Part shown: positions 17,966-25,643 of the stretch, piece by piece
How the letters are laid out: every line of letters begins with the position of its first letter
Position numbering within the stretch: the first letter of the stretch is position 1
Assembly: GCA_910585345.1 (NCBI GenBank)
Contig: CAJUDS010000009.1
Location: forward strand, 49,491-113,490
Length of the DNA stretch: 64,000 bases
Direction: 5' to 3'
Source: an uncultured Lachnospiraceae bacterium
GTDB lineage: Bacteria; Bacillota; Clostridia; Lachnospirales; Lachnospiraceae
The notes under the pieces: generated by a model
Told to the model about the DNA's origin: nothing
The model's input: only the letters and a program-made list of their open reading frames with translations
Database searches by the model: none
Position numbers and translations under genes: made by a program

Positions 17966-19084
17966 CTAGAACTTGTACCTCATATTCTTCTCGATTACGA
18001 TCTTGATTCCATCTTCGCCTTTATAGCAGGAGTTGGCCGGTATAGTGTCGCGGCTCTCTACGATGCAGTTTTCAATATAAGTGTTATCTCCAATATAAAC
18101 GTCATTTAAAATAATAGAATTTTTGATCGTGCAGTTATTGCCGATGAATGCACTCTTAAATACAACCGAATTTTCTATTGTTCCGTTTATGATACAACCG
18201 CTGGAAACCAGGCTGTTCTTTACGTTAGAACCTACATTGTACTTAGCTGGCGGCAAATCGTCTACTTTGGAATACACATCCGGGTATTCTTTGAAAAAAT
18301 AATTGCGGACATCCGGTTTTAGAAAATCCATATTCGCACTGAAATAATCTTCTACTGAAGCAATATTTTTCCAGTAGCTTTTTATCTTGTAGCCATAGAT
18401 CCGTTTCAAATTGCGATAACGGACCAAGACATCCTTCACAAAATCATATCTGTCTTCTTCGGCACATTTCTCAAGCAGTTCAATCAGCTGACGTCTTCTG
18501 ATCACATAGATTCCGCAGGAAATCGTCTGGGACTTGGCCACAATTGGCTTCTCCTCATATTCCTCTATCCTGCTCTCTTCATTCATACGAATCGTTCCGT
18601 ATCGTTCCAGCTCCGCGCCTGCTTCCATATCTCTGCAGACTACGGTAATATCAGCCTTTTTCTCAATGTGATACTCCAAAACCTTATTATAATCCATTTT
18701 GTAGATGCAGTCGCCACTTGCAATGATCACATACGGCTCATGGCTGCTCTTTAAAAAATCAATATTTTGATAAATTGCATCCGCCGTTCCTCTATACCAT
18801 GAACTATGGTCTGCTGTCACAACAGGCGTAAATACAAAGACACCTCCCTGCTTCCTTCCAAAATCCCACCATTTGGAAGAGCTTAAATGGTCGTTTAAAC
18901 TTCTCGCATTGTACTGGGTCAGCACCGCCACCTTCTGTATATGGGAATTGGACATATTGCTCAATGCAAAATCAATGCTTCTGTAACTGCCCGCAATAGG
19001 CATTGCTGCAACTGCCCGCTTCTTAGATAACTCTTTCATACGGTGGTTATTGCCGCCCGCCAATACGATTCCGATTGCCCTCAT
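17966..19084 (-). CDS. glgD: glucose-1-phosphate adenylyltransferase, GlgD subunit
   Basis: GlgD is the second, regulatory-type subunit of ADP-glucose pyrophosphorylase in Firmicutes. It keeps the nucleotidyltransferase fold and a C-terminal left-handed beta-helix (hexapeptide-like repeats such as IGNNCTIKNS), but the nucleotide loop reads AGGNNHRMKEL instead of the GGxGxRL seen in GlgC, so it is probably catalytically weak. It has 372 residues. Its ATG overlaps the glgC stop by 4 bases, consistent with stoichiometric synthesis of a GlgC/GlgD heteromer. Confidence 0.95.
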   Translation of the reverse strand: MRAIGIVLAGGNNHRMKELSKKRAVAAMPIAGSYRSIDFALSNMSNSHIQKVAVLTQYNARSLNDHLSSSKWWDFGRKQGGVFVFTPVVTADHSSWYRGTADAIYQNIDFLKSSHEPYVIIASGDCIYKMDYNKVLEYHIEKKADITVVCRDMEAGAELERYGTIRMNEESRIEEYEEKPIVAKSQTISCGIYVIRRRQLIELLEKCAEEDRYDFVKDVLVRYRNLKRIYGYKIKSYWKNIASVEDYFSANMDFLKPDVRNYFFKEYPDVYSKVDDLPPAKYNVGSNVKNSLVSSGCIINGTIENSVVFKSAFIGNNCTIKNSIILNDVYIGDNTYIENCIVESRDTIPANSCYKGEDGIKIVIEKNMRYKF

Positions 19085-20355
19085 GACTCATCACCTGCCT
19101 TAATCATTGTTTTTCCGCTTGCCAGATATCCGTTTTCATAATCTTTCTGACTTGTCTTTCCAAATACAACGGAATTTTTTCCAATCGAAACATGATCCGG
19201 TATTACACTCTTTTCCCCGACTGTTACAATACCATGATTATAAATATGAGGATCAGACTCATTCTCAGCCTCTTCTCCCACACCCAGCTTCACGTTGTTT
19301 CCGATCATGACATCTTCTGCAATAATCGCCTTATTCAATTCACAGCCGTTTCCAATCTCTGTGCGGTTCATTATGATCGAATCGCGCACCACCGTTCCCT
19401 CGCCAATCGTAATGCCGCAGCCAATCACCGAGTTATACACTTTTCCAAGCACTGTAGTCCCTTCCCCGATAATGCTCTTTTCCACAACGCTGTCAGACGC
19501 TATGTATTGCGGCGGAAGAATCTCGCTGCGTGTATAAATTTTCCAGTATTCTTCATACAGGTTAAATTCCGGAATGATATCAATCAGTTCCATATTGGCT
19601 TCCCAATAAGAATTTAACGTCCCCACATCCTTCCAATAGCCGTTAAATTCATACGCATAAAGCGGCGCGCCCTTTTTATGGCAATAGGGAATTACGTGTT
19701 TGCCAAAATCAAGCGCCGGCTGTTCAGCCATAGTAATCAGCGCTTCCTTCAGTGTCTTCCAGTTAAAAATATAGATGCCCATCGATGCCAGATTGCTTCT
19801 CGGATGCTCCGGTTTCTCTTCAAAGTCTTCTATTTTTTTATTTTCATCCGTAATTACGATGCCAAACCGCTTTGCCTCTTCCATCGGCACAGGCATTGCC
19901 GCAATGGTAACCTCTGCTCCGTTTGCCTTATGAAAGTCCAGCATCACTTCATAATCCATTTTATAAATATGGTCCCCGGAAAGAATCAATACATATTCCG
20001 GATGATAGCTTTCCATATAATCAATATTCTGATAGATCGCGTTGGCCGTTCCGGTATACCATTCGCTGTTTTTGCTTTTCTCATATGGCGGAAGAATCGA
20101 AACACCGCCGATGTTACGGTCCAGATCCCACGGAATGCCGATACCAATATGAGAATTCAGGCGAAGCGGCTGATACTGCGTCAATACGCCAACCGTATCT
20201 ACACCCGAATTAATGCAATTGCTGAGTGGAAAGTCAATTATTCTGTATTTCCCTCCAAACGCCACAGCCGGTTTCGCCACTTTGGAAGTCAGCACGCCCA
20301 GCCTGCTGCCCTGGCCGCCTGCCAAAAGCATAGCGATCATTTCTTTTTTATACAT
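19081..20355 (-). CDS. glgC: glucose-1-phosphate adenylyltransferase
   Basis: GlgC makes ADP-glucose from ATP and glucose-1-phosphate, the committed step of glycogen synthesis. The 424-residue protein has the catalytic loop LLAGGQGSRLGVLT, the KYRIIDFPLSN segment and GTANAIYQN, followed by a left-handed beta-helix. AAGGAG precedes the ATG by 7 bases. It is the first gene of the glgC-glgD pair, with its own promoter in the AT-rich region shared with murC. No glycogen synthase or branching enzyme is in the window. Confidence 0.97.
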   Translation of the reverse strand: MYKKEMIAMLLAGGQGSRLGVLTSKVAKPAVAFGGKYRIIDFPLSNCINSGVDTVGVLTQYQPLRLNSHIGIGIPWDLDRNIGGVSILPPYEKSKNSEWYTGTANAIYQNIDYMESYHPEYVLILSGDHIYKMDYEVMLDFHKANGAEVTIAAMPVPMEEAKRFGIVITDENKKIEDFEEKPEHPRSNLASMGIYIFNWKTLKEALITMAEQPALDFGKHVIPYCHKKGAPLYAYEFNGYWKDVGTLNSYWEANMELIDIIPEFNLYEEYWKIYTRSEILPPQYIASDSVVEKSIIGEGTTVLGKVYNSVIGCGITIGEGTVVRDSIIMNRTEIGNGCELNKAIIAEDVMIGNNVKLGVGEEAENESDPHIYNHGIVTVGEKSVIPDHVSIGKNSVVFGKTSQKDYENGYLASGKTMIKAGDES

Positions 20356-20403
20356 ATTTTCACTCCTTACAACCCTTTCAATTTCTTATTTTATCTTAGT
20401 ACC

Positions 20404-20432
20404 AATATACCACAATCCTAAGCAAAAGTGAA
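20404..20432 (-). promoter_or_regulatory. probable promoter of glgC-glgD
   Basis: On the minus strand TTCACT (20432-20427) and TATATT (20409-20404) are 17 bases apart, about 50 bases upstream of glgC. The -35 match is only partial. Confidence 0.5.
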
Positions 20433-20627
20433 TTGTTTTTACAAATTATTTATCTTTTTTTGTCAGATTTATGTATATTTTTTACAATATTTATCTTTGT
20501 TATAAAATTTTTTCTGTATTTTTTGACCGTTTTTTTCCTTTATTCTTTCCGCATATGCAATTCAATTTATACAAATTTTATGTCGTCTTCCTTTTTTTGC
20601 AAAAAACCTGCAAATAAAAAGAATGAT

Positions 20628-20656
20628 TTGTCTTTTCTTTTCCGCATGCGTATAAT
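20628..20656 (+). promoter_or_regulatory. sigma-A promoter of murC
   Basis: TTGTCT (20628-20633) and a perfect TATAAT (20651-20656) are 17 bases apart, about 45 bases before the murC start. The rest of the 345-base gap between glgC and murC is very AT-rich and holds no gene that I can support. Confidence 0.7.
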
Positions 20657-20700
20657 ATTATGTATAAATAACATTATAATAATTAAGGCGAGGACACACT

Positions 20701-22080
20701 ATGTATCAAATTGATTTCGATCATCCCATTCATATACATTTTATCGGTATCGGCGGTATCAGCATGAGCGGTCTGGCCGAAATTCTGCTGGCAGAGGGTT
20801 TTACCATATCAGGTTCCGACATGAAACATTCTGCCCTCACAGACATGCTCGAGCACAAGGGCGTTTCCATTTTTTACAGGCACGCAGCGTCTAATCTCAC
20901 TGACGATATTGATCTGGCCGTCTATACCGCCGCAATCCGACAGGATAATCCTGAATTTGCCGCTCTGGCGGAAAAAGGGATTCCCTCTTTGTCCAGGGCG
21001 CAGCTTCTCGGACAGATGATGCGCAATTATAAAATACCGGTTGCCATCAGCGGCACGCACGGGAAAACGACTACCACTTCCATGGTTTCCGAAATACTGT
21101 TGAAAGCCGGTGTAGATCCGACACTCTCTATTGGTGGTATTCTGCAGTCAATCGGCGGCAATATCCGTGTAGGAAAATCCGATTATTTTGTCACTGAAGC
21201 CTGCGAATATACAAACAGCTTTCTCAGTTTTTTCCCTAAAATCGGCATTATACTTAATGTAGAAGAAGATCACATGGATTTCTTTCACGATATTTACGAA
21301 ATCCGTGAATCTTTTCATAAATTTGCTTCTCTTCTGCCGAACGATGGACTTTTAATTATCAACGGAGGCATCCCGGGCCTGGATACGATTACGCACGGTC
21401 TGAATTGCCGCATCCTAACCTATGGTGCGGATCCATCTTTTGATTATTCCTACGCAGACCTCTCCTTTGATGATATGGCATGTCCTTCTTTTGTGTTGTG
21501 TGACAAGGCCGGCCGTTGTGACACTGTTACCCTGACTGTGCCCGGTGAACACAATGTATTGAACGCGCTCGCCGCGATTGCCCTGTCCGACGCGCTTTCC
21601 ATATCCCGTCAGACGGCAGTTGACGCGCTCGCTGCTTTCCACGGCACCGACAGGCGTTTTGAGGTCAAAGGGCAGATCGGCGGCGTTACCATTATTGATG
21701 ATTATGCGCATCATCCCACAGAAATTACCGCTACTCTCCGCGCGGCGGCAAATTATCCTCACAAAACACTGTGGTGTGTCTTTCAGCCCCATACGTATAC
21801 ACGCACAAAAGCATTCCTTGCAGACTTTGCCAAAGCGCTTTCTCTCGCTGACAAAGTTGTACTTGCAGACATTTATGCCGCCCGCGAAAAAGACACGCTC
21901 GGTATCAGCTCCCGTACACTGCAGGAGGAACTGCTCGCGGCAGGAAAAGAATGCTTTTATTTCCCCTCTTTCAACGAAATTGAAAATTTTTTGCTGGAAA
22001 ATTGCAGCGATGGTGATTTGTTGATAACTATGGGAGCGGGAGATATCGTAAAAATAGGGGAGAACCTGCTTGGTATTTAG
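20701..22080 (+). CDS. murC: UDP-N-acetylmuramate--L-alanine ligase
   Basis: MurC adds L-alanine to UDP-MurNAc, the first amino-acid step of peptidoglycan precursor synthesis. The N-terminal Rossmann domain has HFIGIGGISMSGLAE, the central ATP site is GTHGKTTTTSM, and GTDRRFEVKG and DDYAHHPTEI mark the C-terminal domains. The length of 459 residues is typical. Translation starts at an ATG preceded by GAGG. The reading frame runs up to the cluster of nonamers in front of the replication genes. Confidence 0.97.
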   Translation: MYQIDFDHPIHIHFIGIGGISMSGLAEILLAEGFTISGSDMKHSALTDMLEHKGVSIFYRHAASNLTDDIDLAVYTAAIRQDNPEFAALAEKGIPSLSRAQLLGQMMRNYKIPVAISGTHGKTTTTSMVSEILLKAGVDPTLSIGGILQSIGGNIRVGKSDYFVTEACEYTNSFLSFFPKIGIILNVEEDHMDFFHDIYEIRESFHKFASLLPNDGLLIINGGIPGLDTITHGLNCRILTYGADPSFDYSYADLSFDDMACPSFVLCDKAGRCDTVTLTVPGEHNVLNALAAIALSDALSISRQTAVDALAAFHGTDRRFEVKGQIGGVTIIDDYAHHPTEITATLRAAANYPHKTLWCVFQPHTYTRTKAFLADFAKALSLADKVVLADIYAAREKDTLGISSRTLQEELLAAGKECFYFPSFNEIENFLLENCSDGDLLITMGAGDIVKIGENLLGI

Positions 22081-22251
22081 TTATCCACAATATCCACATT
22101 TCCGGCGTCCGTTTTGCGTTTGGGAAATGTGGATATTTTTGAACCTCCTCATTTTGTATCTATGCTTGTTTTTTCCTGATTTTTACTATTATATGAGAAC
22201 TGACTGCGCAAATATACGTCTTTCCAATCCACAGTATCCACACTGTCCACA
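22081..22251. other. cluster of six DnaA-box-like nonamers
   Basis: TTATCCACA (22081-22089, perfect consensus) abuts ATATCCACA (22090-22098). An inverted copy is at 22128-22136. Three more, CAATCCACA, GTATCCACA and CTGTCCACA, are directly adjacent head to tail at 22225-22251. All share TCCACA and the runs keep a 9-base period. They precede a dnaD/dnaI-like pair, which suggests DnaA-dependent control. There is no dnaA or dnaN here, so an origin is not claimed. Confidence 0.55.
22089..22140 (+). terminator. terminator-like stem after murC
   Basis: Arms at 22089-22103 and 22123-22137 form a 15-bp perfect stem followed by TTT. It begins 8 bases after the murC stop and contains two of the DnaA-box-like nonamers, so the sequence may have a double role. 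Confidence 0.65.
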
Positions 22252-22365
22252 ATTGCCAAAAATCCAGTGTTTACAAGGCCTGCGGCAAAATTTAATGTTT
22301 CATTTTCCAGCCTGCTGTGTTATAATTTCCTTGCTTTGAATAATACATATAAATCAGGTGATGAT

Positions 22366-23391
22366 ATGGGGAAATTAACAATATATCAGGAGGAAACTGC
22401 TGCCTGTACAACAGTTTCCAACTGTTTTATTGATCAGTACATGACAGAGGCAAACGACGCGCAGCTTAAAGTATACTTATATCTGCTGCGCACAATACAG
22501 GCGGGCCGTACGACCAGCATTTCCGATATGGCGGATCTCTTTAACCATACGGAGAAGGACATATTACGGGCTTTAAAATACTGGGAAAAAAAGCTGCTGC
22601 TTGCCCTGGACTATGATACCTCTAAAAATTTATGCGGTATCCGTCTGCTGACACAGAATTATAAAATGCAGAATCCTTCCGCTCCACAGCCTGCCGACAT
22701 TGTACCGCTGCCATCCACAAAGACGCCGCCGGAAAAACCCTCCTATTCTCTGGACGACTTGAAAGCCTTCCGCAGTAATCAGGAAACAGAACAGTTATTG
22801 TTTATCGTAGAACAATATATCGGCAAACCACTGACGCCTACCGAAATGAAGACCGTTCTTTTTATCTACGATAAGCTGCATTTTTCTTCCGACTTGATTG
22901 ACTATTTGATTCAGTATTGTGTGGAAAAGGACAAGCGTGATTTCCGTTATATCGAAAAAGTAGCTCTGAGCTGGGCGGAAAACCGTATTTCCACCCCTAT
23001 ACAGGCTATGTCATTTGCAAAGAAATACGATAAAACGATCTACACGGTAATGAAGGCGCTCGGCAAAACAGGCAGCCCTACTCCCAAGGAGGCGTCTTAC
23101 ATTAACCGCTGGACAAAGGAATTTGGTTTTACGCTTGCCGTGATCGAAACCGCCTGTGAGAGGACCGTTTTGGCAACCGATAAACATCGTTTTGAATACG
23201 CCGACAGTATACTTGCAAGCTGGCATCGCGCCCATGTACATACTGTAGACGATATCCGCACAGTGGACGCTGCTTACCAGAAAAGCAAATCTGCACCAGC
23301 CCGTTCTTCTGTTTTAAACAATCAGTTTAACCAGTTCCCGCAAAGGGATTACGACTACGATGCATTGGAAGAAAAATTACTCAGCAACTGA
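22366..23391 (+). CDS. DnaD-domain replication initiation/restart protein
   Basis: DnaD-family proteins help load the replicative helicase at origins and restart sites. The N-terminal part (about residues 20-110) looks like a winged helix (AQLKVYLYLLRTIQ, SDMADLFNHTEKDILRALKYWEK). A C-terminal DnaD/DnaB_2 helical domain ends with FRYIEKVALSWAENRI, followed by a second similar helical region. An ATG further upstream in frame has no support; the ATG at 22366 follows AGGTGA closely and the protein then starts MGKLTIYQEE (341 residues). It is followed immediately by a helicase-loader gene. Confidence 0.88.
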   Translation: MGKLTIYQEETAACTTVSNCFIDQYMTEANDAQLKVYLYLLRTIQAGRTTSISDMADLFNHTEKDILRALKYWEKKLLLALDYDTSKNLCGIRLLTQNYKMQNPSAPQPADIVPLPSTKTPPEKPSYSLDDLKAFRSNQETEQLLFIVEQYIGKPLTPTEMKTVLFIYDKLHFSSDLIDYLIQYCVEKDKRDFRYIEKVALSWAENRISTPIQAMSFAKKYDKTIYTVMKALGKTGSPTPKEASYINRWTKEFGFTLAVIETACERTVLATDKHRFEYADSILASWHRAHVHTVDDIRTVDAAYQKSKSAPARSSVLNNQFNQFPQRDYDYDALEEKLLSN

Positions 23392-23413
23392 CAGACCTTA
23401 AAGGAGAAGTGCC

Positions 23414-24379
23414 GTGTCACTGACAAACCAGCAGTATGACTCCATCTTTCGTGAATTTGAAAAAAAACAAAACCGTTCCCAGCGTCAGCGGCTGGAACGG
23501 ACGAATGAAATATATGAGAAAATACCTGAATATGAGGAAATAGATCGTTCTGTTTCCTCTGTTTCCGTTGCCCAGGCAAAAAAACTTCTTGACGGAGATG
23601 ATAAAGCCCTGTTAGATTTAAAGCATACACTAACAGAACTTACCGAAAAAAAGCGGACGCTTCTGCGTACGGCAGGTTATCCGGAAGACTATCTGGAACC
23701 GCAGTACGACTGTCCGCACTGCAGAGATACCGGATATATCGGCGGACAGAAATGCAGATGCCTGAAACAGAAGATCGTATCGCTTCTATATGAACAGTCC
23801 AATATCAAGGATTCTCTTACTAAAGAAAATTTTTCCGTGTTATCTTATGAGTATTATGAGGGAGCAGATCTGGAACGATTCCGGCAGACGGTCGCTGCAT
23901 GCAGGGATTTTATACACCGCTTTTCTTCCACATACCGGAACCTGTTTTTTTATGGTTCCGTCGGCGCCGGAAAATCTTTTCTCAGCAATTGTATTGCTAA
24001 GGAATTGATTGAAGAGGGGCATTTGGTTCTATATTTCAGCGCCAGTGGACTCATTGATACGCTTTCCGGCAATTCCGGGAAATCCCGCGAAGATCTGTAT
24101 GGTATCAGTCAGGATCTGTATAATTGCGATCTGCTCGTCATTGATGATCTTGGCACGGAGTATACCAATGCCTATGTCGTTTCCCATCTTTTTTCCTGTC
24201 TGAACGAAAGGCATCTCCGCAGGAAAGCTACACTTATCTCTACCAATCTTTCTCTGGAGGATTTAAGAAATAAATATTCCGAACGCATTTTTTCACGCAT
24301 AACAAGCAACTATGATATGTATAAAATCACTGGTCCGGACATCCGGATGTACCGCAAAACCATGATGAACAGAAAGTGA
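23414..24379 (+). CDS. DnaC/DnaI-type helicase loader ATPase
   Basis: This AAA+ protein probably loads the replicative helicase (DnaB at 56.3-57.7 kb) onto DNA. The N-terminal region is helical and carries a zinc-binding pattern, CPHCRDTG with QKCRC, near residues 97-115, as in DnaI. The ATPase core has Walker A GSVGAGKS and Walker B LLVIDDLG, with sensor-type STNLS. The start codon is GTG at 23414 with AAGGAG 7 bases upstream. The length is 321 residues. It lies 22 bases after the DnaD-like gene, so the two form an operon. Confidence 0.93.
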   Translation: MSLTNQQYDSIFREFEKKQNRSQRQRLERTNEIYEKIPEYEEIDRSVSSVSVAQAKKLLDGDDKALLDLKHTLTELTEKKRTLLRTAGYPEDYLEPQYDCPHCRDTGYIGGQKCRCLKQKIVSLLYEQSNIKDSLTKENFSVLSYEYYEGADLERFRQTVAACRDFIHRFSSTYRNLFFYGSVGAGKSFLSNCIAKELIEEGHLVLYFSASGLIDTLSGNSGKSREDLYGISQDLYNCDLLVIDDLGTEYTNAYVVSHLFSCLNERHLRRKATLISTNLSLEDLRNKYSERIFSRITSNYDMYKITGPDIRMYRKTMMNRK

Positions 24380-24389
24380 GGATTTTTAC

Positions 24390-25574
24390 ATGCTGGCTCG
24401 TGAGGAGAAACGAAACCTGGAAACGATACCCGTAGGTTCTCTTGGCGTCATCCCGCTGGAAGGATGCCGGAAACTTGGCCGGAAAATAGATTACTATCTT
24501 GTAAAGTGGAGAACCGAGCGGGAAAGCGAACATAAAGACAGTCTTGCCTTTTCCGGCTACCAACGTGATTCCTATCTTTTGGGCGCCAAAGTACCCCGCT
24601 TTGGATCCGGAGAAGCCAAAGGGGTGATTCTTGAATCCGTCCGTGGCAGCGATCTGTACATTCTTGTAGATGTATGCAATTACAGCCTTACCTATTCCCT
24701 GTGCGGCCATGAAAACCATATGTCTCCTGACGACCACTATCAGGATTTAAAACGCATTATATCCGCTGTCGGGGGTAAAGCAAGGAGAATTACCGTCATT
24801 ATGCCCTTTCTGTATGAAAGCAGACAGCACAAACGGACTGCCAGAGAGTCTCTCGACTGCGCAATCGCTCTTCAGGAGCTTACTTCCATGGGAGTGGACA
24901 ATATTATTACTTTCGACGCACACGATTCCCGTGTGCAGAACGCCATTCCACTGCACGGTTTCGAAACCGTGCAGCCTGCCTACCAGTTTATCAAAGGCCT
25001 GCTGCGCAATGTAAAAGATCTGCAGATAGACGCCAGCCACATGATGGTCATCAGTCCCGATGAGGGCGGCATGAGCCGCGCAATCTATATCGCTAACGTC
25101 TTGGGCCTGGATATGGGTATGTTTTACAAGAGAAGAGATTACACAAAAGTAATCAACGGACGCAATCCCATTGTCGCCCATGAATTTCTCGGTACCAGTG
25201 TGGAAGGCAAAGATATGATCATCATTGACGATATGGTTTCCTCCGGCGAAAGCGTATTAGAGGTAGCCGCCGCACTCAAAGAACGGAAAGCGAATAAAAT
25301 CTTTATATGCGCTACCTTCGGACTTTTTACCAATGGTGTGTGTAAATTCGACCAGGCCTATAAAGAAGGTCTGATCGACAGAGTCCTGACTACAAATCTG
25401 ATTTACCAGCCGCCGGAACTTCTTGAACGGGAATGGTATATTAACTGTGATATGAGTAAATATATCGCTTATATCATTGACACCCTCAACCACGATACTT
25501 CTATCAGCGATCTGCTCGACCCGAGCGAACGCATTCAGCGTGTCGTATCCAAATATAAAACCGGCGAGTTGTAA
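24390..25574 (+). CDS. prs: ribose-phosphate pyrophosphokinase, extended form
   Basis: Prs makes PRPP from ribose-5-phosphate and ATP for nucleotide, NAD and amino-acid synthesis. The catalytic flexible-loop region reads FLYESRQHKR, the conserved FDAHDSRVQN is present, and the PRPP-binding loop is IIIDDMVSSGES. At 394 residues it is about 80 longer than the usual 315-residue enzyme; the extra length is at the N-terminus and as small insertions. It starts 11 bases after the loader gene, so it could share that transcript. A terminator overlaps its stop codon. Confidence 0.93.
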   Translation: MLAREEKRNLETIPVGSLGVIPLEGCRKLGRKIDYYLVKWRTERESEHKDSLAFSGYQRDSYLLGAKVPRFGSGEAKGVILESVRGSDLYILVDVCNYSLTYSLCGHENHMSPDDHYQDLKRIISAVGGKARRITVIMPFLYESRQHKRTARESLDCAIALQELTSMGVDNIITFDAHDSRVQNAIPLHGFETVQPAYQFIKGLLRNVKDLQIDASHMMVISPDEGGMSRAIYIANVLGLDMGMFYKRRDYTKVINGRNPIVAHEFLGTSVEGKDMIIIDDMVSSGESVLEVAAALKERKANKIFICATFGLFTNGVCKFDQAYKEGLIDRVLTTNLIYQPPELLEREWYINCDMSKYIAYIIDTLNHDTSISDLLDPSERIQRVVSKYKTGEL

Positions 25575-25592
25575 CCGCCGGTTTTATATTTT
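25557..25592. terminator. bidirectional terminator between prs and flagellin
   Basis: AAAACCGGCG (25557-25566) pairs with CGCCGGTTTT (25576-25585), with T-rich sequence on both sides. It includes the prs stop codon and lies about 55 bases past the convergent flagellin stop. Confidence 0.85.
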
Positions 25593-25643
25593 TACGGGCA
25601 GTGCGTCAAAATCCGCCTGCCATGAATCCCGTATAAAATTTCT

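Noticed and set aside
22081..22251. Chromosomal replication origin
   Set aside because: dnaA, dnaN, rpmH and rnpA are absent and there is no clear AT-rich unwinding region next to the boxes; a regulatory or titration site fits better.
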